From Prado023 sp963700475 (GTDB lineage: Bacteria > Actinomycetota > Actinomycetes > S36-B12 > CAIYMF01): 64,000 nucleotides of DNA. Below are positions 48,509 to 57,717 of this stretch, one piece after another. Numbering within the stretch: position 1 is the first letter of the stretch; each line of letters begins with the position of its first letter. The notes beneath the pieces are model-generated. The model made no database searches. It worked only from the letters and a program-made list of their open reading frames with translations, and was not told the DNA's origin. The stretch is taken from positions 124,001-188,000 of the forward strand of contig CAVOXR010000005.1 in the NCBI GenBank assembly GCA_963700475.1, in the 5' to 3' direction. Made by a program: the position numbers and the translations under genes.

Positions 48509-48980
48509 CCGGAGTCCGCGCATTGGCGACCGCGCGGCCCCGGCCGCGGCCGATCGGGGGTGGGTGATCGATCGGGGCTCCGCGACGATCGAGATGGCCG
48601 TGCTCGCCCCTGCCCTGCTCGCACTGCTCGGATTGGTGATCGTCGCCGGCCGCATATCGGCCGCTGGCAGTGCGGTGGAACAGGCTGCGGCCTCGGCGGC
48701 CCGAGCGGCGTCGATCGCCCGGGACGCCCGCGCCGCCCAGGCGGCGGCTGAGCGCGGCGCCCGGGCCTCGTTGCGCGACCAGGGCATCACGTGCCAGCCG
48801 TTGACCAGCTCGGTGGACACCAGCGGCTTCGCCGTCGCCGTCGGCTCCCCATCGAGCGTCAGGGTGAGCGTGAGGTGCGTCGTCCCGCTGGCAGACATCT
48901 CCGTCCCGGGCATGCCCGGGCAACGCACAGTCACGTCCCAGATGACCAGCCCGATCGACCGGTTCCGGGGGCGGTCATGA
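48505..48980 (+). CDS. Second TadE-like pseudopilin, start region frameshifted
   Basis: The protein's pilin helix is GSATIEMAVLAPALLALLGLV, followed by a coiled AEQAAASAARAASIARD-like stretch and a C-terminal domain with two Cys. The ATG that overlaps the previous stop (48505, ATGA) reads only 20 codons before a TGA, because one base seems to be missing near 48555-48562 (G runs). With it restored the frame joins GWVIDRGSAT. Without it the start would be GTG 48564. Corrected length is about 158 residues. Confidence 0.78.
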
Positions 48981-49441
48981 TCGCGGGGCGCGCGGCTGCG
49001 GTCTGGTCGCGGCTGTCGTGCGCCGGACCGGCCGACCGCGGCGCAGTCACCCTGTTCGTCGCGATCGCCATGGTCGGGCTGTTCGCCCTTGCCGGGCTCG
49101 TCGTCGACGGGGGCGCGAAGGTGCGGGCTGTCCAGCGAGCCGATCGGGTCGCCGCCGAGGCCGCCCGCGCCGCTGGCCAGGCAATCGACGTCGCCGGAGT
49201 CCTCGAGGGCAGCGACGTGCGAGTTGACCGTCGTGCAGCGATCGTCGCCGCGGAGTCCTACCTGCAGGCATCGGGGGTGGAGGGCTCGGCCCGTGTCATC
49301 GATGGCGGGAGCGGAATCGCCGTGACGACCACGACCTCAGCCCCCACCGTGTTCCTCGGCCTGATCGGGGTGCCTCAGTTCACCGTCCGCGGCGGTGCCG
49401 AGGTTGCCCTCGTCCACTCCGTGAGAGGAGTCCGTCCATGA
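48977..49441 (+). CDS. TadG-like pilus-associated protein
   Basis: 154 residues. RGAVTLFVAIAMVGLFALAGL is a TadE/TadG-type N-terminal helix, followed by VVDGGAKVRAVQRADRVAAEAARAAGQ, the pattern of the putative Flp pilus-assembly TadG N-domain. Overlaps both neighbours by four bases. A likely minor pilin or pilus-tip component. Confidence 0.82.
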   Translation: MIAGRAAAVWSRLSCAGPADRGAVTLFVAIAMVGLFALAGLVVDGGAKVRAVQRADRVAAEAARAAGQAIDVAGVLEGSDVRVDRRAAIVAAESYLQASGVEGSARVIDGGSGIAVTTTTSAPTVFLGLIGVPQFTVRGGAEVALVHSVRGVRP

Positions 49442-52400
49442 GTGCCACCATCGACCAACACGACTCGGGTCCTCGCCGCGTCGGGCGCGCGCTGGCGGCG
49501 CTCGGTGCGCTCACTGTGCTCATCGCGGTCGTCCCGGTCGTACTCGTCGCCCTGACGCGGGCGCTCCCCCTCGACCTCGGGGCCCTGTCGCCTGCCGCGT
49601 GGGGTCACGCCGACGACGGGCGGCTCCTCCTGTTGGCGATCGTGGGAGTGGCATGGTTCGCCTGGGCCGGGATGGTGTTCAGCATCGGCTTGGAGACGTG
49701 GGCTGCTGTCCGCCGGGTGCCGACGCCGACGCTGCCCGGCATGGCCGTGCCGCAGCGGCTGGCCGCCGGCCTGGTGGCTGCGGTCCTGGTTGCGTTGAGC
49801 CCCGCGCCCGGGGTTCCCGCCATCGGGGCAGCCGTCGCGTCCACGGTTTCGGGTGCGTCAGGCGGTGCAGCGGTAGTTGCAGCTGCGTCGGTCGGGACCG
49901 ATCGGATCGAGTTCGAGGAGCTCCGCGAACCGTCCCTTGCCCCCCGGCCAGCCAGGCCGTCGCTCGACCAGTCGATGAGCCGCCTTGCCGCCCCTGCCGT
50001 CACGACGGAGCGTCACGACACCCTCTGGCTGCTCGCCGAGCAGTACCTGGGGGCCGGCGAGCGCTACGTCGAGATCGTCGAGCTGAACCAAGGCGTGCCG
50101 CAACCCGACGGTCGGTCGCTGGGTGACGACGGTCGCATCTACCCGGGGTGGATGCTGGCGCTCCCGGCGGACGCCGCAGTCGACGCCGTCCGCCCCGAGC
50201 GCCATGCGGTTGTGCGGGGTGACACCCTCTGGGAGATCGCAGGCGACGAGCTCGGTGACCCGACGCGGTACCCCGAGATCGCCGAGGCCAATCGGGGCGA
50301 CCTTCAGCCCGATGGGCGACATCTGACGGATGCGGACCTGATCCTGCCGGGTTGGGTCCTGGAGATCCCCGGGACCGCAGTCTCCGAGGCTCGCTCGGAG
50401 GTGGATGGGCCGGAGGCCGGACCCGGCCGACGTGCCACGACGCCGGACACGTCGGCAGCGGACGGGGATCCCACTCCACGCGCCGCCGCCACGATCCCCG
50501 CGCCGGAGGACTCGGAACCTGCGACCGAGGGGACCTCCTACGGCGCGTTCGGTGCTCCCTCCGATTCGGCAACCGCCCCGTCATCGTCCGCGATGGCGCC
50601 GATCGACAGGTCCGGGTCGACCTCGGCGGCGCCGACGAGCTCGCCCGACCAGACACCCGCGCCCGACCAGACAGCGCCGCGCCCGACCAGACACCCGCGC
50701 CCGACCAGACAGCCACGCCCGGCGGGCCGGTGGATGCCGCCTCGGGCCTGCCGACACTGGAACGTGCGACGGGAGCTCGGGCCACCGCCGGAGTGGTTGG
50801 GCCAGCCGAGGCCCTCGACCTGAGGTCCGAGTCAGAACCGGCGTCGAGCCCGCCCGCAACTGCCCCGCCCGCAACTGCCCCGCCCGGACCGTCCTCGGAC
50901 GGCCCAGTCGCGGAGTCGTCGACAGCGACCCCACCGGAGGTGAACTCCGAGCCGATGAGCGACGCAGCGCCGGAAGGCGGCGCTGCGATCGCCCTGCCGG
51001 CCCGGGGTGCGGTCGCGGCCCTCCTCTTGGCCGGCATCGGCGCCGAGTTGGTGCGTCGCCGCCGTCAGTTCCAGCGTCACCGTCGTCCCGGGGAGCGGAT
51101 GCCGACCTCGGGTCCCGGCGCCCAGCAGGTCGAGCGTGCGGCCCGGACCGCCGGGAGTGAGCCGGGCCTCGACCTCCTCGATGCGGTTCTCATCCAGCTC
51201 GCCGAGGAAGCGGAGGCCGGCGGGCATGCCCTGCCCGACGTGCGCGTCGTGCGGGTCAGCGCAGAGTCCGTGGTCCTCGACCTCGCGGCCCCAACAGCGG
51301 GCGCTATCGCCCCGTTCGTCGCAGCTGACGACACCCGCTGGGTTCTGTCGCCCGCGCTCCTCGCCTCGGAGCTCCCGGACCGAGCGCGGGCGCTCGCCGG
51401 CCTGGTCACCCTGGGCTTCTCCGGATCCGAGACCGTCCTGCTCAACCTCGAATCCGTCGGGACCCTGGCTGTCGCCGGTCCGTCGGAGGTCACCCGCGAC
51501 GTGCTCCGGGGTCTGGCCGCGGAGTTGGCCTTCGGCCCATGCAGTGCCCTCACCGAGCGCATCCTGTGCGTCGCCGAGCCGACGATCTCCGAGGCCGTCG
51601 AGGCCGGCGCCATCGGGGTCGAGCACGATCCGGAGCGCGCAGCTGCCACGCTGAGATTGGTCATGGCTGATTCGTCTGGACCGGCAGTCACGCCTGCCGA
51701 CCCGGCTACCGGTCCCGTGGTCCCGCACGCCCCCGACCTGCACGCCCCCGACCCGCTTTCAGGTGACCCCTTGCTGATCGTGCTCAGCGACCAGGAGCTC
51801 GACCTCCGGGTCCCGACCCGATCCGGCTGCGCCCTGATCACGACGGCCCCGGTCGAGAGTGCCGGTGCGACCTTGGTCCTCGACGCCTCGGGGACTGCCC
51901 TCCTGCTGCCGGAGCGCGAGAACCTCACCGCTGCGTTCCTGAGCGAGGCCTCCACACGCGACATTGTGGAGGCGCTGAGGGCGACCGACCTGCCGGCGGC
52001 TGGCCCCGACCTGACCGACGCCCCAGGTGTGGGCACAAGCCCCGAGCAGCCCGCGGAATCCGACGAACCGACCTCCGGGCAGGCCGGCCTCTGGGAGTCG
52101 CCCACGTCCTCATCCGAGGTCATCGACCTGCGCGAGAACATCGCGATGTCCGGTGCCGTGGGCGACCCACGTTGGTCGGAGGAGCAACGGCGACTGCCCT
52201 TCGGGCTGGATCCCGTGGGTTCCGTCGCGCCGCCCACCGCAGTAGCGGTGCCGCGCGTGCTGGTCCTGGGTGAGGTCCTCGTCGAGAACGCGCACGGGAA
52301 GTGCGAATCCACACGGATCGGCCGGCTCGCGGAGACGGCAGCCTTCGTGCTGTTGAACCCCGACTCGCGTCCGAGCGAGCTGCAGGGGGCCCTGTGGCCT

Positions 52401-52853
52401 GGCCGTCGATCGAACCCGCAGACGTGCCGGCAGATGATCTCCCGTGCCCGGACATGGCTTGGCCGGACCGATGCCGGGGAGCCCTACCTCATGACCTTCG
52501 CCGAGTCCGGGGGTCGGCTGCGGCTGCGCCCGGAGGTCGGCTCGGACTGGGCGGACTTCCAGCGGCTCGCCGAGCTCGGCCTTGCCGATCCCGAGGATGT
52601 CGAGAACCTCACCGCAGCCCTGGCCCTCGTCCGGGGCCGCCCATTCGGCGCCGTCGCCAGTCGCGAGCTGCCCTGGGCCGACCTCCACATCAACGAGATG
52701 ATCAGCCTCATCGGCGATGTGGCCCACGCCCTGGCCGTGCGCCACGAGCGGGCGGGCCGGCGGTCCGCGGCCCGCGACGCCGCCCTGCGCGGGCTGCGGA
52801 CCGAGAGCGAGTCTGAGGTCCTCGAGGCGATCGTTGCCCGGACGCTGGTCTAG
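49438..52853 (+). CDS. Membrane-spanning LysM plus SARP/BTAD regulator, frameshifted as read
   Basis: About 1138 residues once a shift near 50676 is corrected. Order: three helices (about 17-42, 60-80, 100-122); two LysM domains (about 190-245 with TLWLLAEQYLG, 258-312 with GDTLWEIAGDELG); a long Pro/Ala/Ser linker containing a duplicated PDQTPAPDQTA; a fourth helix near 520 with RRRRQFQRHRR on its inner side; a large cytoplasmic part; and a C-terminal winged helix plus BTAD helices (RIGRLAETAAFVLLNP, LWPGRRSNPQTCRQMISRAR). Charge places LysM outside and the SARP domain inside. It closes the Tad operon (ATGA overlap) and may couple wall state to pilus gene control. Confidence 0.8.
50644..50713. 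repeat. Tandem 32-bp repeat in the LysM-SARP linker
   Basis: Two identical 32-base copies (50644-50675 and 50682-50713) encode the duplicated PDQTPAPDQTA linker. The frame break lies in the six bases between them, so slippage here, biological or technical, is likely. Confidence 0.7.
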
Positions 52854-52873
52854 GCACCTGGAGGCGGGCGCGG

Positions 52874-53047
52874 AACCTCGCACCACTTCCGGTGGTATCG
52901 GCCCATGTCGTGCTCGGCGGAAACCAACCTCGCACTGGTTGCGGTGGTTCCCATCGGAGCGGAACGAGACCCACACCACCGCTTCTGGCGCGAGGTTGGA
53001 GCAGAGGCCGCTGGACCGGCCGGTTCACCACCGCTTCTGGCGCGAGG
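52874..53047. repeat. Four clustered ~22-bp repeats in nested inverted order
   Basis: The unit is ACCACCG, about 6-7 variable bases, then GCGAGG(TT). Copies at 52874-52896 and 52926-52948 are inverted and those at 52975-52997 and 53027-53047 are direct. Start-to-start steps are 52, 49 and 52 bp, making a nested palindrome. It fills most of the 337-bp gap between the LysM-SARP and amidase genes, where no gene can be supported. Confidence 0.65.
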
Positions 53048-53190
53048 AGTTGCTGTTCCGCTCTTCGGATGGACACCTGCGACCCGACCTGCGCTGGGGG
53101 ATATCGGGAGGGACCGGGCGGTTGCCCCTGCCTCCGATTGAGCCGGCGCTCGCCACGCCTTGCCCGCCGTCTCAGGACAAGGATGGGCCC

Positions 53191-54697
53191 ATGCGCCATG
53201 ACGAGTACGCCGCCCACGATGCCCTCGGCCTTGCCGACCTGGTCCGCACCGGGGAGGTGACCTCCACCGAGCTCGTCGAAGCCGCGATCGCCCGGACCGA
53301 CGCGGTGAACCCGACGCTCAACGCCGTGGTCCACCGCATGGACGACACCGCCCGTGAGGTGGCGGCCGGGGAGCTGCCCGACGGGCCGTTCGCGGGCGTG
53401 CCCGTTCCTGGTCAAGGACATGGACGGCTTCCTCGCCGACGAGCCCTGCACCTTCTCCAGCCGGTCGCTGCACGACTACGTTCCCAACCACGACTCCGAG
53501 CTCTTCGCGCGCTACCGCCGGGCCGGCGTCGTCTTCGTCGGCAAGACCAACTGCCCCGAGCTCGGGATCTACGGCGTGACCGAGCCCGAGTTCCGCGGCC
53601 CGGCGCGCAACCCGTGGAACCCAGACCACACCCCTGGCGGGTCCAGTGGTGGGTCGGCGGCAGCCGTGGCGGCGGGGATCGTCCCCGTAGCCCATGCCGG
53701 AGATGGCGGCGGCAGCATCCGGATCCCCGCCTCGGCGTGCGGGCTGTTCGGCCTCATGCCCTCACGCGGGCGCACCCCGCTGGGCCCGGACGAGGGCGAG
53801 GGATGGAATGGGCTCGTGCGTCGGCACGTGGTCAGCCGCACGGTGCGCGACAGCGCTGCCTTCCTGGACGCGACCCAGGGCGGTGATGTGGGTGCCCCCT
53901 ACGCCGCCCCACCGGCCGGTGACTTCCTCGCGGCTGTCGGCCGGGACGCCGGAGCCCTGCGCATCGGCTTCTCCACGCAGTCGATCCTCGGCCGGGCCAT
54001 GGACCCTGAATGCGTCGCAGCGGTTGAGGAGGCCGTCGAGCTCCTCGAGGGCCTCGGACACGAGCTGGTCGAGATCGACCTGCCCATCGACCGCGAGGGC
54101 CTGGCCAACGCCTACATCGCGATCGTGGCTGCCGGCGTCGGCGCGATGGTCGACAGCACCGAGCAGATGACCGGGCGCAAGCCGCGATCCGAGGACTTCG
54201 AGGGGCCGACCTGGTTCCTCCGGCAGGCCAGTGATGTGCTGTCCGCCCGGGAACTCGAGCAGGGCCGCGAGAGGGTCGCCACCGCCACTCGGCGCCTCGG
54301 AGCGCTCTTCGCCGACCAGATCGACATGCACCTCACCGCGACCCTGCCCTACCCGCCGGTCCGGGTGGGCGAGAACTCCCCGGGCCCCGTTGACCAGGCA
54401 TTGCTCCGGGCGCTGCGCACCCTTCCGCTGAATGTGGCCCCGGCGATCCGGATCGCGCTCGGCCAACTGGCCGGCCCCAGGCTGGAGAAGTCCGCCAACA
54501 CCCAGGTGTGGAACATGACCGGCCAGCCGGCGATGAGCCTGCCGCTCCACTGGACCCCCGAGGGACTGCCCGTCGGCGTGCAGATCGCGGGGGCGTTCGG
54601 CGCCGAGGAGCAGATGTTCTCGCTGGCTGCCCAGATCGAGCAGGCTCAGCCGTGGCTGCCGAGGTTGCTGGAAGGCCCGGTGACGGCTGACATCTGA
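53191..54697 (+). CDS. Amidase-signature family hydrolase, frameshifted as read
   Basis: About 502 residues after removing one C near 53400-53404 (CCC run), which restores GVPFLVKDMDG with the catalytic Lys. The amidase signature GGSSGGSAAAVAAG provides the Ser-cisSer-Lys triad, followed by DGGGSIRIPASACGLFGLMPSRGR. The C-terminal NMTGQPAMSLPLHWTPEGLPVGVQI block is typical. It hydrolyses an amide, possibly 6-aminohexanoate-cyclic-dimer-like or aryl amides; GatA is less likely because GatB/GatC are absent. ATG 53191 has an AAGGA site. Confidence 0.9.
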
Positions 54698-54786
54698 TCG
54701 CCCACACCTGGCGCGGCCCAGACCTCGAGACGCGACGGGCTCGGTTGAGTGCCGCGGTCGTCGCGCTGACTCCCGGGCGATGCCGA

Positions 54787-56107
54787 TCAGATCGACGGGT
54801 CGGATGAGTCCGCGGCGTCCGACCCGTCGACTCGGGCGACTCGTCGGATCACCCTCGGTCGGATCCTCGGCCGGCTCGGGGGCGAGCCCAGCTTCGAACG
54901 TCATCCCGGCTGCACGCAGGCGCTCGATGAGCGGCATTCCGAGGCCGGTGGCTGGGGTCAGCACGCCGGCCGTGTCGGGCAGCGCCGGATCCCCGGATGC
55001 AGCGAGCAGGACGGACTCCGCCAGCATCAGCGACGTTGCCGCGTAGCCCGGATCGCCCTGGGCGGCGACGGTTGCCACGTAGTGCTGGCCGTCGGTGCCC
55101 CACCCGTGGATCTCCATGCGGAAGCGCCCGGCTGCGCGGTCCTCGGCGCTGGGTCCCTCGCCGGGCTTGGGAAGCACCTTGCCCATGCTCGACCGTGCCG
55201 GTCCGAAGTTCAGGGCCGCGCCGAGCGCGCCGAGCCCTGCGGTCATGCCCGTGGCCTTGGCTCGCGCGGAGAGACCCTCGCCGAACCACATCGCCTCCTG
55301 GTACCGGAACTCCCGCGAGTAGGCGAACCCCATCAGGGCGTTGGAGCGTCGGACCACCCGCGAGTTCGTCGGACCCATGATGAACGGGCCGATCCAACCG
55401 AGCTCGGGGTGGTGGACCGCGCTGCTCAGATCGGCGTCGCGGCCCGGTTCTGAGTCCTCGCCGAGGTCGGGTTCGGCCTCGCGATCGGGGCTCAGGGCGT
55501 AGGGATCCGCCGCGATCCTGCGGGCCTCGGGATCGGCCGCCACGGCCTCAGCCTGAACCCGGCCGGAGGCCAGCGTGCCGCCGGAGAACGAGCCGCGCAT
55601 GTCCTTCACGAGCAGCGTGGTCTCGGCCAGGGGCCCCGCGACCTCGTGCAGGAGGAGGACGCCGAGGTCTGACGGGATCGAGTCGAAACCGCAGGCGTGC
55701 ACGATCCGCGCCCCGGTTCCCCGGGCGATCTCGTCGTAGGCATCGGCGGACGCCCGCATGAACAGGACCTCACCGGAGAGGTCGACGTAGTGCGTGCCGG
55801 CCTTCGCGCACGCCTCGACCAGGGGCAGGCCGTACTTGGCGTAGGGCCCCACGGTCGTGGCGACCGCGACCGTGGAGCGGGCCATGGTGGTCATCGTGGC
55901 CTTGTTCGAGGAGTCGGCCAGGAGCAGTGGCCAGTGCGCGGCGGCCGCGCCGAGTTCATCGCGAACCGCCCCCAGCTTGGCCAGGGATCGACCGGCCAGC
56001 GCGATGCGCGTGCCCTCCGGCGCGCGCTCCACCAGCTGCTCGGCCACAAGCCGCCCGGTGAAGCCAGTTGCCCCGAACAGGACGACGTCGTACTCGCGCT
56101 CAGTCAT
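54787..56107 (-). CDS. Saccharopine dehydrogenase-like/trans-enoyl reductase, 3' end frameshifted
   Basis: ATG 56107 opens a Rossmann domain (YDVVLFGATGFTGRLVAEQL) and continues with VATTVGPYAKYGLPLVEACA and HYVDLSGEVLFM, the pattern of the Rv2449c/Rv2953-type family. The Rv2953 branch works as a trans-acting enoyl reductase in mycobacterial lipid synthesis. The family core ends near MTFEAG (about residue 402). The frame then runs on without a stop, so one extra base near 54840-54880 is assumed, giving a stop at 54787 and about 439 residues. The exact end is uncertain. Confidence 0.78.
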
Positions 56108-56181
56108 GGTGCCAACGTAGCGTGGTCGAGCAGGCGCCGCTTCAGGACGCCCCACGACGTTCGGCGAGGGCTCACGAACAT

Positions 56182-56218
56182 GACGAACGCCCCGGGGTGA
56201 TCGTCCGGGGCGTTCGTC
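56182..56218 (-). terminator. Strong terminator hairpin after the YccF gene
   Basis: GACGAACGCCCCGG, nine bases, then CCGGGGCGTTCGTC form a perfect 14-bp stem about 35 bases past the YccF stop and upstream of the dehydrogenase start, on the strand of both. It should isolate the two genes. No T tract follows. Confidence 0.7.
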
Positions 56219-56251
56219 GGGTACGACGTGATCGGGTCAGGCGGTGCCGGG

Positions 56252-56668
56252 TCAGCCGACGGGCTGGGCGTACGCAGCCGACGGGGCCGACAGGTCCGAC
56301 GTGCGCACGATCGTGTGCCCCAGCGGGGTCAGGGCCAGCGGGACCATCTTGAAGGCGGCGATGCCCCACGGGATGCCGATGATGGTCACGCACAGGCCGA
56401 TGCCGTAGGCGATCAGGGCCAGGGCGATCCAGATCCCGGCGAAGATCATCCAGAGGATGTTCCCGATGAGGCTGGCCACGCCGGCGTCGGGGTTCGGGAC
56501 GGACGTCCGGCCGAACGGCCACAGCGCGTAGTTGGCCAGGCGGAACGACGCGATCCCCCAGGGGATCGTGACGATGAAGATGAACATGATCACGCCCGCG
56601 ACGGCGAAGGCCAGGGCGATCGCCCAGCCGGCGATGATCAGCCAGATGATGTTGCCGATTGTCTTCAT
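56252..56668 (-). CDS. YccF-domain membrane protein
   Basis: 138 residues with two YccF domains: IGNIIWLIIAGWAIALAF with IPWGIASFRLANYALWPFG, then IGNILWMIFAGIWIALAL with IPWGIAAFKMVPLALTPLG. Each half has two helices separated by the conserved PWGIA loop. An inner-membrane protein of unknown function, transcribed alone and ended by a strong hairpin. Confidence 0.9.
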   Translation of the reverse strand: MKTIGNIIWLIIAGWAIALAFAVAGVIMFIFIVTIPWGIASFRLANYALWPFGRTSVPNPDAGVASLIGNILWMIFAGIWIALALIAYGIGLCVTIIGIPWGIAAFKMVPLALTPLGHTIVRTSDLSAPSAAYAQPVG

Positions 56669-56784
56669 GGTCCTTGAGTCATGCCCCGGATGGGCCCCCG
56701 GAAAACCTCGGGGACGGCGGGCCTGGTGTCGCGGGAGTCCTTCGGCCCTACCGGATCGCTGCGCGTCTGGCTTAGGTGTGGACC

Positions 56785-57717
56785 ATGAGCATGCCTGTAG
56801 CGCCCGGGCCGGTTGTCGTCGTCGAGGGACTGTGCAAGGACTACGGCGGCACCCGCGCCGTGGACGACCTGAGCTTCACCATCGAGCGGGGCGAGGTGTT
56901 CGCCCTCCTCGGCCCGAACGGGGCGGGCAAGACGACGACCGTGGAGATCCTCGAGGGCCACCGCAGCCGCAGCGGTGGGGAGGTCACCGTGCTGGGCTTC
57001 GACCCAGCCACCGGGGGGCGGGCCTATCGCGACCGGATCGGGATCGTGCTGCAGGAGGCGGGCTTCGATGAGGAGTTCACTGTCCGCGAGCTTGTGACGC
57101 TGTACGCGGGGATGTACTCGGACCGCCGCGACGTCGACGAGCTGATCGCGCGTGTGGGCCTCACCGAGAAGGCGTCGTCCCGCACCAAGACCCTGTCCGG
57201 TGGCCAGCGCCGTCGACTCGACCTGGCCCTCGGGCTGGTCGGGTGCCCCGAGCTGCTGTTCCTCGACGAGCCCACGACCGGTTTCGACCCGTCGGCTCGT
57301 CGGCTGGCCTGGGACCTGATCGCCTCCCTGCGCGACCTCGGCACGACCGTCGTGCTCACCACGCACTACATGGAGGAGGCCGAGCGCCTCGCCGACCGCG
57401 TGGCGGTCATCCAGTCGGGGCGGCTGGTCGCTCTGGACAGCCCGACGAACCTGGTGCGCACCGAGGGTGCGGCGGCGGTCATCACCTTCGTCCTGCCCGA
57501 TGGCGTGGGCCCGGAGGACCTCCCAACGATCGGCGTCGGGGCGGCGCGCAGGAACGGCCAGCAGGTCGACATCGGCTCGGCCGACCCGACGCGGGACCTC
57601 AACGCGCTGACGCAGTGGGCCCTTGGTCGGGGGATCGAGCTTGAGGGGCTGACGATGACCAGGCCCACGCTCGAGGACGTGTACCTGGACCTCACCCAGG
57701 GGGAGAGCCGTGTCTGA
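56785..57717 (+). CDS. ABC exporter ATP-binding protein (DrrA/CcmA-like)
   Basis: 310 residues from ATG 56785 (an in-frame GTG at 56776 is possible). Walker A GPNGAGKTTT, signature LSGGQRRRLDL, Walker B LLFLDEPTTGFDP, and the switch His in VVLTTHYMEEAERL are all intact. The C-terminal ~90 residues form the accessory domain common in drug-exporter ATPases. It overlaps the fused permease gene by eight bases, so the two make one exporter. Confidence 0.93.
   Translation: MSMPVAPGPVVVVEGLCKDYGGTRAVDDLSFTIERGEVFALLGPNGAGKTTTVEILEGHRSRSGGEVTVLGFDPATGGRAYRDRIGIVLQEAGFDEEFTVRELVTLYAGMYSDRRDVDELIARVGLTEKASSRTKTLSGGQRRRLDLALGLVGCPELLFLDEPTTGFDPSARRLAWDLIASLRDLGTTVVLTTHYMEEAERLADRVAVIQSGRLVALDSPTNLVRTEGAAAVITFVLPDGVGPEDLPTIGVGAARRNGQQVDIGSADPTRDLNALTQWALGRGIELEGLTMTRPTLEDVYLDLTQGESRV

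Noticed and set aside
50644..50713. CRISPR-like direct repeat
   Set aside because: Only two copies with a 6-base spacer, both in frame as a Pro-rich linker of the LysM-SARP protein.
53762..54786. Extension of the dehydrogenase-like gene through the amidase gene on the other strand
   Set aside because: The family ends near residue 402-440, and the extension is antisense to a well-supported amidase. A frameshift near the true stop explains the run-on.
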